64,000 bases of DNA from Euryodendron excelsum (GCA_033060915.1 CM065394.1:34210001-34274000); one strand, 5' to 3'; shown: positions 12,501 to 25,135, counted from the first letter of the stretch. Notes: a model not told the origin generated them from the letters alone. Made by a program: numbers and translations.

Positions 12501-12732
12501 ATGTTATCATCATTAGTTTTATAGGGCAAGAAATACTCAGTTACAATCTCCATGCACTTCTAGGTAAGAGTTTATTTCCCCCCTATTGTTAATCCAATAC
12601 TAAGAAAAAAGAAATATTAATGATTTTGGTTTTGAAAATGAAATGAAGTCCAATTCTCATTTTCAAGGACCATGTCATATATCACATTTTTTTTTATTAT
12701 TTTTTATTTATGCTTATTAGGTATGTATTGCT
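11111..12732. other. Intergenic DNA with CT/TA microsatellites
   Basis: No gene seen. It contains a (GGCTGTT)-like triple near 11693-11715 and two compound microsatellites of the same build, (CT)n followed by (AT)n, at about 12040-12092 and 12451-12500. The copia element starts at 12733. Confidence 0.7.
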
Positions 12733-13168
12733 TGTTAGGAACGAATGGTGGATGAACAGAAATCATCCATCAAACGCTCCAAACGCTTTAATCACAGTCC
12801 CTTTTTATAAAAGGGGGCTGCGAAGAGAGAAATTGTAAAGAAAAGAGAGATACAAAAGAGAGAGAAAAGAGAGAGACAGAAGAGAGACAAAAGAGAGAGA
12901 GACAAGAGAGAGAGAGAGAAAGAAAAGAAGAGAAAGAAGAAGAGAAAAAGAGAAGGAAAAAGCAAAGAGTGTAGGTAAACTATTTAAATTTATGTTGCTT
13001 TTATCTTTTATCTTATGAAAGCAATACATGTTTGGGGTGATCAAGAAGATCTATCCCCATAGTTCTAGAAGAACTAGTTAATTATTATTTGACAATTCCA
13101 GAAGAACTAGCTTTATTATATACTGTGTTTGATATTTTGTTTGCTTCCAATTCATTTAGTTTATAACA
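12733..13168 (+). repeat. 5' LTR of the copia element
   Basis: Starts TGTTAGGAACGAATGG and ends TTTAGTTTATAACA. A TATA-like TTTTTATAAAAGG lies near 12802, followed by a long GA-rich tract. Confidence 0.93.
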
Positions 13169-13190
13169 CGTTATTAGCACGAAACTTTAA
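13169..13190 (+). other. Probable primer-binding site
   Basis: Directly after the 5' LTR lies CGTTATTAGCACGAAACT, the position where reverse transcription is primed. I could not match it to a tRNA with certainty. Confidence 0.5.
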
Positions 13191-13709
13191 GTACTTATAT
13201 ATCTGGAAGGTGCTTCATTATATTAGTGAAGGTATTTCATGCATATGTCATTAATATTTCAGTTCATTTATCTTTATTTTGGGTTCTTTATTGTTTACTC
13301 CTCACTTCATAGAAAAATTTATATTTATTATATAGTTGGTGAATAGTGATGCATAGTTGATGAATAGTGATGAATAGTAATTTTTTAAAATTTTATTTGT
13401 TTATTTCTTCCATATTGTAAATATTTGGCCTATAATATTTATAGATATGGAATCCTTATTTCAATACCTTTCCATAGACATGTGATTTGACTATATTTTG
13501 ATGTCTAGATTGAAAGTTATAATATGGAAAAAAATAATAATATATGTATTTATATATACGTATTATATATAATACTATGCATCAATAGTGATTAAATAGT
13601 GATTTTACTATTGATGCATAGTGTTAAATTTATTAGATTCGGATGTGTAAGATTTGTAGTTTATCGTGATTCTAAAACTTTGTTATCCTGTGAGTGTAGC
13701 ATTCTGAAA

Positions 13710-14687
13710 ATGTCAAATCTCGCAAAGTTAGAATTTATAGCTTTTGATATTTCAGGCAAGAACTATTTATTTTGGGTAGTTGATGCTGAGATCTATTTGT
13801 GTGCAAAGGCTCTTGGAAACACTATAAATGAGAAAAATGACGAATCCCAGCAGGATCGTGCAAAAGCAATGATATTTCTTCGTCATCATATTCATGAAAA
13901 ATTAAAAACTGAATACTTCATGGTAAAAGACCCACTGACATTATGGCAAAATTTAAAGGAGAGATATGAGCACCAAAAGACCATGTTTCTCCCCAGAGCT
14001 CGTTATGATTGGATGCACCTGAGGTTGCAAGATTTTGAAGTTGTTAGTGAGTATAATTCTGCATTATTTAAAATCAGCTCACAATTGAAATTATGTGGGG
14101 AAGCTATTACTGATGAAGATATGTTAGAAAAAATATACTCTACATTTCATGCTTTGAATGTGTTCCTGTAGCAGTAATATCGAAAGCGGAGTTTTAAAAA
14201 ATATTTAGAATTGATATCATGTCACGTTTTGGCTGAACAAAATAATGAGCTTCTGATGAAAAACCACCAGTCTCGCCCGACCGGTTCTACATCATTCCCT
14301 GAAGTGAATGCGGTCTCATTTTACGAACGTGGTCGTAGTCGTGGACGCGGCAGAAATAATTTTTGTCATTGTGGGGGTTATCGTGAAGGTTATAACAGTT
14401 ATAATTTTTCAAGTCTTCGAGTTAAGAATACAAGAAAAGGGAACAACTCATGGAACAACTCTGAAACAAAACAAGAAAAGGGAAAAAGTTTACAGAATAA
14501 ACTTTCCAAAAAATTGCGAAGATGTTTGTTACAGGTGTGGTATGAAAAGGTATTGGTCATGTACCTGTCGTACGCCCAAACCATTAATGGATCTTTACCG
14601 AGCATCAATACAAGATAAAGGAAAAAATGTTAAAATGAATTTCACAAACTTTGATAACTCAGTAGAAATCACTTACCTTGATGTTTA
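13710..14687 (+). pseudogene. copia gag remnant
   Basis: From the ATG at 13710 (MSNLAKLEF...) a UBN2/gag-type polypeptide runs to 14171. It is interrupted by TAG and TAA two codons apart (14169-14177), and the same frame then continues through SCHVLAEQNNELL into an RGRSRGRGR basic stretch. The zinc knuckle lies in another frame near 14527-14570 as CYRCGMKRYWSCTC, with Tyr where the CCHC histidine should be. Gag would normally package element RNA; here it is broken by stops, a frameshift and loss of the zinc ligand. Confidence 0.88.
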
Positions 14688-14876
14688 AGATTTCTTTGAC
14701 GATCTTGATGAAAAAATAGATTACTTAATTGGTGATGGAAATGTCCACACCAACTAGTTTATATTCTTGTCCTTTAAAGTTTATTATGATCTTGTGTAAT
14801 ATTTTCCTAAGCATGTTTCTGTTAAATAAATGTTTTCATTTTCTTATCAAATAAGCAATTTCATATTTTGTATAGA

Positions 14877-16300
14877 AATATGAAATATACCAAAGTATTA
14901 ATAGCTTCCAAGATGAACGATGAAGATATATGTTTAGTAGACAGTGCAACAACTCATACAATTCTTCGAGAGAAAAAATATTTTGTTAGCTTAACGTTAG
15001 CTGAAAATAATGTTAAAATAATATCTGGTAGTACAAAATTAATTGAAGATTCCAGAAGAGCCAATATATTATTGTCAAAAGGAACAAATTTGTATATTGA
15101 TGATGCTATATATTCAACTAGAGATACTAGGAATTTGCTCAGTTTTAAAGATATACGTAGTAATGGATATCATATAGAGACAACAAATGAAGATAATAAA
15201 GAATATTTTTACATTACTTCTATTGTTTCATGCCAGAAGTAGATATTAAAAAAATTTGCTACCTTCTCTTCTGGATTATATTATACAACTATAAGAATTT
15301 TGGGATCACCTGAAGTGATGCACCTGAAGTGTTTTAACCCAAATAATTTTATACTTTAGCATGATCGTCTTGGTCATCCAGGATCAACGATGATGCGTCG
15401 AATAATTGAGAACTCTCATGGGCATCCGTTAAAGAACCAGAAGATTCTTTTGTCAAGTGATTATACATGTCCTGGTTGTTCACAAGGAAAATTAATTGTA
15501 AGACCATCCCCTTCAAAACTAATAGTTGAATCCCCAACCTTTTTACAAAGAATTCAGGGGGTTATATGTGGGCCGATACACTCACCATATGAACCATTTC
15601 GTTATTTTATGGTTTTAATAAATGCATCCACTCGATGGTCACAAGTTTGTTTGCTTTCTACTTGTAATGTTGCATTTGCTAGGCTTCTTGCTCAAATTAT
15701 CAAATTACGAGCACAATTTCCAAATTACTCAATTAAGTCGATACGACTGGATAATGCTGGTGAGTTTACATATCAAGCTTTTGATGATTATTTCATGTCT
15801 ATAAGAATTGATGTTGAACATCCCATTGCACACACACACACACACACACAAAATGGTCTAGCTGAATCTTTTATCAAACGCCTTCAGCTTATAGCTCGAC
15901 CTTTATTTATGAGAACAAAATTACCTGTTTCTGCTTGGGGACATGCCATATTGCATGCTGCATCATTAGTTCGTGTCCGACCCACTGCTTACCACAAATA
16001 TTTACCATTACAACTTGGTTTTGGTTAACAACTAAATATTTCACATCTAAGAGTTTTTGGTTGTGCTATATATGTACCAATTGTGCCACCACAACGTACT
16101 AAAATGGATCCCCAACGTCGACTTGAGATTTATATTGGTTTTGATTCTCCATCTATTATTAGATATCTTGAACCTTTAACAGGGGATGTATTCAATGCAC
16201 GTTTTGCGGATTGTCATTTTGATGAAACACTTTTCCCACCATTAAGGGGAGATAAAAACGCAATTGGAAAAACAACATGAGATTACTTGGAATACTTCCA
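14877..16300 (+). pseudogene. copia protease and integrase remnant
   Basis: The protease part (14877-15242) has the active-site context VDSATTHTI. The integrase follows, with the HHCC zinc motif (HDRLGHPG ... CPGCSQGK), a stop just upstream of HDRLGHPG, and the rve core. In the core the first catalytic Asp is replaced (LINASTRWS), while the second (IRLDNAGEF) and the Glu (NGLAESF) remain. A CA microsatellite (about 15829-15850) is expanded in frame just before the catalytic Glu, encoding a His-Thr run. A stop near 16026 separates the downstream part. It is not functional. Confidence 0.88.
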
Positions 16301-16844
16301 TGGTATCTCATCTTGATCTTTGAACAAATCAATGTGAATCAGAAGTTCACAGGATTATTTATTTACAAATGATTGCAAATCAATTACTTGATGTGTTTAC
16401 CGACACCAAGAATATAACAAAATCATATATACCAGTTGCTAATACCCCAGTATGTATTGATGTCCCTATAGGACAATCTGCTAATATAGTAGCAAATGAA
16501 TCTCAAGCACGCATGAAGCGTGGGAGACCTATTGATGCAAAAGACACAATTCCTAGAAAGAGGAAGGTACAAATGCATAAACAAGTTAGTATTCCTGAAG
16601 AAACCATAGTATCTAAACCTCTAGAAGAAGGAACTCCTGAAAAAGAATTCCCAGAAGAGAAACCTCTTGAAGAGATATCCCTTGCAGAGGAAAGTAATGA
16701 GATCTCAATAAGTTATGTGAATACAGGAGAAAAATGGAATAGAAATAAAATTGTTGTTGACAACATATTTTTATTTAAAGTGACTCTTGCAATTACAAAA
16801 AGTAATGCAGAGAATGAAAGATAGACAGTTGACGAATGTTAACA

Positions 16845-18438
16845 TAGAAGTGATTGGCCAAAATGGAAAGAAACTATTGAGACAGAATTAAACTCATTAG
16901 CACAACGCAAAGTATTTGGACCTGTAGTCCAAACACTAGAAGATGTAAAACCGGTTAGATACAAATGGGTATTCGTGCGAAAACGGAATGAGAAAAATGA
17001 AATCGTGAGATATAAAGCGCGACTAGTAGCACAAGGTTTCTCGCAGAGACCTGGTATTGATTATGATGAAACATACTTTCCTGTAATGGATGTTATTACG
17101 TTCAGATTCTTAATTAGTTTGTTAGTCTTAGAAGGACTGGATATGCTTCTGATGAATGTCGTGACAGCCTACTTGTATGGTGAATTAGATAATGATATAT
17201 ATATATATATATATAAATTTCTGAAGGATTTAAAATGCCTGACGCAAAGATTTCACAATCTCGAAGCTTATATTCTATTAAGCTTCAAAGATCTCTGTAT
17301 AGGTTAAAACAATCTGGACGCATGTGGTACAATCGTCTTAGTGAATATCTATTGAAAAATGGATATGTGAATAATACAATTTGTTCATGTGTTTTTATTA
17401 AGAAATCAGAATCTGAATTTGCTATTATTGCAGTCTATGTCGATGATCTAAATCTTGTTGAAACTTCTGAAGAACTGACAACATCTGCTCGTTATTTAAA
17501 GGAGTTTGAAATGAAAGATCTTGAAAAAACTAAATTTTGTCTTGGATTACAAATTGAGCATTTATCAAATGGAATTCTCATCCATCAATCTACTTATACA
17601 GAAAAGGTTCTGAATCGATTTTATATGGATAAAACTTATCCATTGAGTTCTCCCATGATTGTCCGATCGCCAGATGTACAAAAGGATCTTTTTCACCCTC
17701 AAGAAGACGGTAAAGAACTTGTTGGTCCTGAAGTACCATACCTCAGTGCTATTGGAGCTTTTATGTATCTTACAAATTGCACAAAATTCGATATTGCATT
17801 TTCTATAAATTTATTTGCAATATATAGTTCTACACCAACTCAGAGGCATTGGAAAGGGGTGAAGCACATATTCTGTTACCTTCGAGGAATAACAGATCTG
17901 GGTTTGTTTTATTCAAAGGGACCAGAATCAGAGTTAGTTGGCTATGCAGATGCTAGTTACCTTTCTGATCGATATAAAACATGATCACAAATAGGGTATG
18001 TATTTACCTATGGTAACACTGCTATATCTTGGAGATCTGTGAAGCAAACACTAACTACAACTTCTTCAAATCATTCTGAGATCATCACAATTCATGAAGC
18101 AAGTCGAGAATGCATTTGGTTGAAATCAATGATCCAACATATTCAAGATAGTTGCGGACTATCCTTGATCAAACATGCCTCAACAATATTATATGAAGAT
18201 AATGCAACATGTATTGTACAAATCAAGGGAGGCTACATCAAAGGTGACAGAACCAAACATATATCGCCAAAATTCTTTTATGCATATGAACTCCAGAAAA
18301 AACGGTGATATTGATGTCTAGTAGATACGTTCAAGTGACAACTTGACAGACTTATTTACTAAAGCACTCTCAACTGCAACATTTGAGAAATTGGTACACA
18401 ACATTGACATACGTCGTCTTAAAGCTGTGAACAATTGA
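16845..18438 (+). pseudogene. copia reverse transcriptase and RNase H remnant
   Basis: The reverse transcriptase is recognisable from SDWPKWKETIETELNSL through KARLVAQGFSQRPGIDY to the catalytic YVDD (in AVYVDDLNLV, near 17440). A TA microsatellite at about 17193-17215 interrupts the sequence after DND and shifts the frame into a Tyr-Ile run. The RNase H part (GYADASYLSD) is cut by TGA near 17982 and continues as SQIGYVFTYG ... NHSEIITIHEASRECIWL. The remnant ends shortly before the polypurine tract. Confidence 0.9.
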
Positions 18439-18629
18439 AACTATCAACTTCAACTTCATACTAAATGTATGAATGAGGGAGAGTCGCAGATCGTACTCTT
18501 TTTCCTTGGTCAATAGTTTTTTTTCCATAGGGTTTTTCTTGGCAAGGTTTTAACGAGACAGCTTTACCACACCTATTTTCTTTCGCTATGATTTTATAAG
18601 ATTTCTTGTGGCGGTTATTCAAGGGGGAG

Positions 18630-19043
18630 TGTTAGGAACGAATGGTGGATGAACGAAAATCATCCACCAAATGCTTTATTGTTGGTAAACACATGGCTTA
18701 CCAACCACATTTCCCCTTCTATAAAAAAGGGGGGTTACGAAGAGAAAAATTGCAAAGAAAAGAGAGAGAGACAAAAGAGAGAGAAAAGAGAGAGAGAGAC
18801 AAAGAAAAGAAGAGAAAGAAGAAGAGAAGAAGGAAAAAGTAAAGAGTGTAGGTAAACTATTTAAATTTCTGTTATCTTTATCTTTTATCTTATAAAAACA
18901 ATACATGCTTGAGTGATTAAGAAGATCTATTCTCATAGTCTAGAAGAACTAGTTAATTATTATTTGACAGTTTCAAAAGAACTAGTTTTATTATATACTG
19001 TGTTTGATATTTTGCTTGCTTCTAATTCATTTAGTTTATAACA
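18630..19043 (+). repeat. 3' LTR of the copia element
   Basis: Same ends as the 5' LTR (TGTTAGGAACGAATGG ... TTTAGTTTATAACA) but about 22 bp shorter, with scattered substitutions. It contains a segment around GTTGGTAAACACATGGCTTA that differs from the 5' LTR. Confidence 0.93.
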
Positions 19044-19909
19044 TCACTTCAAATGTTGATACAATTTATTTTTTGGCAAGGCAATGTTGATGGAAATGAC
19101 TTTTTAAGTTTTAAGAAAGCCAAGTTTGATCACACATTTTATGATGACAAAAACTTACATATAGTTCCTCATGGTGTAAGATAACTACATGGTTTATTTT
19201 TAAAAAAATATGTTATTCTTTTAAAAAATTTATACAAAAAATATTACTAAACGATGTGAATAATTAAGAGTCATTATAATGATATTCTGTTTTAAGGTAA
19301 AAATTTTTCATTCAATCACGTAAGTAAATTGAATATTACTAAATGATATAAATAATTAAGTGCCATTCCTAAATATGCTATTTTTAATTGCCACCTAAGC
19401 CAATTGAAAAAAGAAACTATAATTAAATGTTTTGTACTTGATAATTTAATATCTATACATCGATCAGCCACGTTTGTGATATAAAATCTTACACGTAGGA
19501 CAAATTTTAAATGGTATGGTAGTACCAATAACTGTAGCTTAAATTTAAGCATTATAATATCAAACTCATAAAATATATGAAGGATAACATCAAAAATTTA
19601 TAATAGTAGTAGTAGTTTTGCTATTATTAAAAAAGAAAAAAAACAAAAGCGCTACTCATTAACTGAATTCCCCTCGCCCCAAAATGCGTTTTGGCATGTA
19701 CATTTTTTTTATATTTTCAATTCATTGTTTAATTTTTCTTAAAACTCTATAATTCCGTATTATTACCTCATCAATTCTCATGTACAAGCTAGCAACAATC
19801 AATGCAAAGGAAACGGGGATATTTTCTAGTGCTGGCCACATCTCAATAAACGTCCACTTATTATATGCTTTTGATTTACCAAATAATCTGTCTGTCCCCT
19901 GTCGGTAAG
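19044..19909. other. AT-rich spacer, nothing recognised
   Basis: About 870 bp of AT-rich DNA between the copia element and the nested LINE cluster. No domain-bearing ORF, RNA gene or clear repeat boundary was found. Confidence 0.6.
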
Positions 19910-20074
19910 AGCCTGTTTGGATCTTGTGGAAGAGATAGGTTATGAAAAAAGGAAAGGAAAGCAAATGAGAAATGATAAAAATGTTTCTTTTTCGCTTGGT
20001 TTTGGAAAGAAAATAAAAAGAAAGATGAAGGAAAATAATTTTTTCCATTAGCCTATATTTTTCAAAAATTTCTG

Positions 20075-23000
20075 TTCTAGGCATGGTTGTGAAAGTTGAT
20101 CTGACAAAAGCATATGATCGGGTTGACTGGTCATTCCTGAAGATTGTCCTAGAGAGACTTGGACTGCCTTTAAACTGGATTTCTCTTATAATGGACTGTG
20201 TAACCTCAACAGAGCTAGCTGTTAACTGGAATGGAGAGCGTACAAGTTCTTTTAAGTCCGGTAGGACCCTGCGCCAAGGTGACTGTGAAACCCTAATCTC
20301 ATATTTTTATAATTAGTTGAATTGCATCGTAAACGTAGTTAAATTAGTTTATTTAATTTAATTTACATCTATTGCATGGTTAATTATAAATTGTGTGTGC
20401 CACTTGTATCATTTTATTAGTGGTAAGTTAAATGGTTAAATGGTGAAACATTGGTGAGTGGGTATAATAAGTAAATGTATAAAATACCTAAAATATAATA
20501 AGTGAGTGTATAAAATACCTAAGGGGGGTGAGATATATATTATTATGTTTCTATTGAAGTTAATTGAGAGGAGGGGAGGGTGTCGGTGGAGAGAAAGGGA
20601 GAAAGATGACAAGAGGGGACAAGAAGGCAAATGAAGAAAGAAAATGAAGAAAAAGAAAGAAAAAACAAGAATGGTGGGGGGTGAGTGGTTAGCATGATAG
20701 GAGGGAGAAGAAATGAAAGATAGCTGCCATTATAGAGAGAGAGATATATAGAGTTATAGAGAGAGAGAGAAGCTTGAAGAGAGAAGGAGCAATCGGTGGA
20801 AAAGAGGAAGAAGAAGAAAAGAGGGGAAAAATCTAAGGAAGCTTTCTTGCACTTTGTTTTCCTCATCTAAGGTGAGTATCATGCTTGTTTCATTTTATTT
20901 TCTCTAATTATTACATGTTGTATGAGTCATGCCATGGAAGGAAGAGGATGGATGTGAGATCTTCCATGGTAAAAACTTAGAATCACCCATGGCAGCCCTA
21001 ACAGAGTATTCTCTATGAAAATGCTACTGTTTAGAGACATTTCGACCTAGCTAAAAATTTTATTTGTGGCTGAATTTTTGAACATTGTAAGTTAGAGTTA
21101 TGAGGATCATTTGGGCTTTGGATTCACTTAAAAATGTTGTAATTTCGAATTATGGTGAATTTTTGAAATGGGACTGTCCCTGCAGATTTTTGATGCCTAG
21201 ATCTGTAACCTCTGGTTTGACAGAGCATTCGACCAAGTTAGAGTAGCCCAAAAATTATAAAATTTTTACCGTATCTAGGATAAAGGTTGATGATAATCTG
21301 TACCAAATTTTAGATCATTTAGATGTCGTTTACCTATGTTATTAATTTATCAAAGATAGACTATTTACTGTTGAATTCGAGTTTCTGCACACTGCCCTGT
21401 ATTTGAAAATACCAAATAAATACTTAGGCATGTTCAAAAAATGTACAATTTGATCTGGATACTCTTTGATATGTCTAGTTGGTATTTCTAAAGTTTTAGA
21501 ATTTTTGGGCATAAGCCCACGAAGTTTTGTTCAGATTATGAAGCCTGTGTCAATTTTGACAGATTAGAGGACATGGTGTATTTTGGTATTTTTCAGCTCT
21601 AACTTTACATTGGGAGTGTGATTGAGATTAGCATATGGTAGTTCTAATGTATAATTTCAGTGTTATAATTTGTATAAACATTATAGCTATGATTATTGGA
21701 GTATACATTGAGTTTCCTAAACTAATACTGTTGTGGTGATAGGAGTTAACGGAGAGCAAGATCCTTCAACGTCAACCCCGAAGTGATCTTTGACATAGTG
21801 TGTGTGCGGTGACAGGTGGGATCATAGGATAATCTTATTCATATAGAAGTGAATATATATTGCTTGTGTTATTATCTATGTTGGTGTTAATTGTGGGATT
21901 GTGGGATTTTGAGATAATCTTATTCATGTTAAATGCATTGTGTATTTTCTATATGTAAAATGGTGGTGAATGCATATGAGGTGTTGAAGGTGTTTATATA
22001 TGAGGTGAAATTGGTATTATATGAGAAGTTTTGTGGAGACATTGATGATTTTATATATATGGTGGCATTGCATACCATTCATATTGTATGCCTTGCATTG
22101 CACTGGAGAGAGTTAACCACGGTAGGTTAACCAAGGCTTAGTCACGGTGGACTAGCTTAGGGGTGCCACGGTGGGCATTCCTTGATAATGCGTCATCGAT
22201 ATATTGGGCCAACGTTATCTAAAATTGCGCGCACATGTGGGTGATACATGCATTGCATTGAGACATCCATGATATAGATATATATTAATCATTTCTACCT
22301 ATATGCATTTGAGTGTTTATTATCATTCTTTATGAGTTTGATTAGCTATCGTGAGCATGTTGATAATTAGCTCACACCCACACAGACTGTCTTGACAGGT
22401 AACTTAGAGATGACGGTTTGGTTCACTGCAGTCTTGGTTCTTGCCGTGGTGGCAATCATGTTGATGTCAGGATGTCGAGTCACGGGGCTTGCGACAGCTC
22501 CATTGTCTTACTTTCAGTTTCATGGTTGTATTTTATATAGACGTTGGGTTTTGGTGTTATGTTTTAACTTTGTATAATGGTAAAGAATTTTGTGAAAGGA
22601 TGTTGATTATTTTCCAGTGGTAATGTATTCCTTTGGAGAGTTTATTATATTTTCCTCATTGTATTGTTTATTCCGCTGTGTTCTTTTATTTTTGACTATA
22701 GGTTAAGGTGTCATTCGCAGGTACGGTGACCTGTGCGATCACGCCTCACCTAATGTGACATAATTAATGTCTAATTGGGTTGGGGGTGTGACAGTGACCC
22801 TCTTTCCCCGTACCTCTTTGTGTTTTGCATGGAAGTGCTTGGGAGGTGTATTATGAACAAAGTGGGTAATGGGAGCTAGAAGCCCTTGACGACGACAGGG
22901 GGAGGCCTTCCAATTTCCCATTTATTTTTTGCAGACAACTTGGTGTTATTTGGGGAAGCAACTGAGCAACAAGCTAGTTTAATGGTTGAGGTGCTAGAGG

Positions 23001-25061
23001 AATTTTGTGGCATGGCTGGACAAAGGGTAAGCACTGAAAAATCTAAGTTATTTGTATCACAGAATATCATAAGGGGGCAAGCTAGAGCCCTTAGTTTTAA
23101 GGGTGGCATACCCCTCACGACGGATTTAGGCAAGTACCTGGGTACTCCTCTGATCCATGGTAAAGTCACGAAGGAAACCTACAGATATGTGCTTGAAAGG
23201 GTCCAATGTCGTCTAGCAGGTTAGAAGGCTAGTTTGCTTTCCTTAGCTGGGGGGGCTACTTTAATACAGTCGGTGATGTCAACTATACCTACCTATGTTA
23301 TGCAAACAACCTGTATTCCCAAGTCAATTTGTGGAGCTATTGATCGAGCTAACAAACAGTTTTTATGGGGAGGAACTGGTGATAGGAAAAAGATTCATCT
23401 CATTCCTTGGGATGCTGTGTGCAAACTAAGGGAAGCTGGGGGTGTTGGCCTTAGGAAAATGAATGACATGAATGAAGTTATATTAGTGAAAACTTATTGG
23501 AGGATGAGCCAAGAAAAGGAAGCGTTGTGGTCTAGGGCTCTGCATAGTAAGTATCTACGGACTAGGCAGCCAATATGGGATTCAAAAGTTACTGATTCAT
23601 CATACATTTGGAGCAGTATTCGCAGGGGTTCTATTCTAATCAAGGAAGGAATGTAGTGGAGAGTTGGCAATGGTGACACAATTAAGTTTTGTTTAGATCA
23701 GTGGCTGCTTGATAAACCCTTGCAGGAGGTGGCTCTTGGCACCATTCCCGAGCAAGAGATGAGGAAGACTGTGAGGCAATACTGGTCAGAATCACAAGAT
23801 TGGGATTGGAATTTCCTTTAGCAGGTCCTTCCGGTACCAATCCAACACCAATTTAGCGGTATCTTCTTGATTGATCAGGAAGGGAATCCAGACAGAAAAA
23901 TCAGGAGGTTTTCAACTAATGGCAAGGTGAATGTTAAAGATGCTTATTCTGAGTTGATAAAGGCCCAACTGGTCCCCATAGAAAGGAGAAGATGGAATCA
24001 GATATGGAAGTCTAAGGGTCTTCCAAGGTGGAAATATTTGATGTGGTTGGTGCAGAATGATAGACTGCTTACAAATCATCTTAAAGCCTAGAGACATATA
24101 GTAGGTGACCCATCCTGCCCTCTTTGTGGTTATCAAAAGGAAACCACTTTGCATGCTATTAGAGATTGCTCTCTCCCTCGGAATATTTGGAAGAGGATGA
24201 TTTGCTCTGAGAAATATCCTCTCTTCTTCTCTTTACCATTACAAGCATGGGTAGATCAAAACATGCGAGGTTTCTCAAGTGGTATTAGATATGATGGTGA
24301 GTGGATGCTTTTTTTATGGGTGCCATAGCTTTGTTTTGGTTGTGGAGAAACAAGAGCTATCATGATGCTACATTTAAGATTCCAGAAGAGCCATTGAAAA
24401 GTATTCATTGAGCAGTCAGAGAGGTCGAATTTATTCAAGGTAATGTTTCAGTCTCCTTAAACTATGGTACTAGTAGTCGATGGTGCCCCTTTTCGGGCAA
24501 TGTTGTGAAAGTGAACACAGATGCCTCAGTTACTGAACTGACTGGGGATGGGTAAAACCATGCCAGCCTGGACAGAGGGACGAGAGGTATTGGTGGTTTG
24601 ATAAGAGATTGTGATGGATTTTCGGTGGTTGGTTTTTGTCAAAATATTAGTAGTACCTCTGTTATCGCAGCTGAACTGTGAGCCATTTGGAAAGGTCTTG
24701 AGGTGGCCTAGGTGCAAGGCTATAGACAAGTAGTGGTGGAGACAGATTGCCAAGCAGCTGTTGATGCTATTTTCACACTCACCATGAGCCACCCTTGTTA
24801 TAATTTGCTACTCTGAATTAGAAGCTTGTTAAGTTGAGTCTGGGTCTGTTCTGTACAACATGTCATGAGGGGTGCGAATGCTTGCGCAGATAATTTGGCA
24901 CATGAGGCATTGATGGCCTCTATGGATTTTCAAGTTCTGCCTTACCCCCCAACAAGTGCTCAACACTTGCTTGCTGTTGATATCCCAGATTAAAGTCTCT
25001 GCTGGGCCAAAGTTGGCTAATGGTTCTTTGGCGTTACGCCTCCTTTTGTACCCAAAAAAAA
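20075..25061 (+). mobile_element. 5'-truncated, inactive LINE (non-LTR retrotransposon)
   Basis: It enters directly in the reverse transcriptase (MVVKVDLTKAYDRVDW, 20083) and is broken by a 2.5 kb insertion right after TLRQGD. It resumes at 22799 with PLSPYLFVFCMEVLG, then HLFFADNLVLFGE, the plant LINE linker (GKYLGTPLIHGKV, FLWGGTGDRKKIHLIPWD), a zf-RVT motif (CPLCGYQKETTLHAIRDC) and an RNase H-like tail (VKVNTDAS, RGIGGLIRDCDG, ADNLAHEAL). It ends in a short A-run at 25053-25061. It has many stops (for example near 23222, 23654, 23819, 24089). The catalytic FADD is FADN, so it is dead. The 5' end, including endonuclease and start, is missing, as is typical of truncated LINE insertions. Confidence 0.9.
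20284..22793 (+). mobile_element. Solo LTR, 2510 bp, inserted in the LINE
   Basis: The element starts TGTGAAACCCTAATC and ends GGGGGTGTGACA. It is flanked by the same 5 bp, GTGAC, at 20279-20283 and 22794-22798. Removing it and one GTGAC joins the LINE reading frame exactly (RQGD|PLSP). TG...CA ends, a 5-bp duplication and no gag-pol inside mean a solo LTR left by recombination between the two LTRs of a long element. The TGT-ACACCC-like ends and large size suit Ty3/gypsy chromovirus (Tekay-like) LTRs. Orientation is assumed. Confidence 0.88.
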
Positions 25062-25135
25062 TTCTCCTTTTCTTTGATCTTTCTCTCCTAAGCACCAAAT
25101 AGGAGGGAAGAAAAATTATTTCTCTTTCCCTAACA

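Larger units (their letters stand above)
12733..19043 (+). mobile_element. Ty1/copia LTR retrotransposon, full length but inactive
   Basis: The 6.3 kb element has two LTRs in direct orientation, both TG...CA (12733-13168 and 18630-19043). Domain order is gag, protease, integrase, reverse transcriptase, RNase H, which is the copia order. A polypurine tract AAGGGGGAG (18621-18629) sits directly before the 3' LTR. Flanking bases are TTGCT (left) and TCACT (right), so no exact 5-bp target duplication remains. The LTRs differ by many substitutions and indels, and the coding region has several stops and frameshifts, so the insertion is old. It cannot move on its own. Confidence 0.95.
19910..25105. 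repeat. Small inverted-repeat element apparently split by a LINE
   Basis: The left part (19910 to about 20040) starts AGCCTGTTTGGATCTTG and is purine-rich. The right part (about 25062-25105) is pyrimidine-rich and ends CTCTCCTAAGCACCAAATAGG. Together they resemble the AGCCTGTTTGGAACTT element family seen at 25136 and 36511, with the LINE lying between the halves. The outer boundaries are approximate and no target duplication was identified. Confidence 0.45.

Noticed and set aside
12728..19048. Five-base target duplication for the copia element
   Set aside because: Left flank TTGCT and right flank TCACT agree at only three of five bases; it may have decayed but cannot be claimed.
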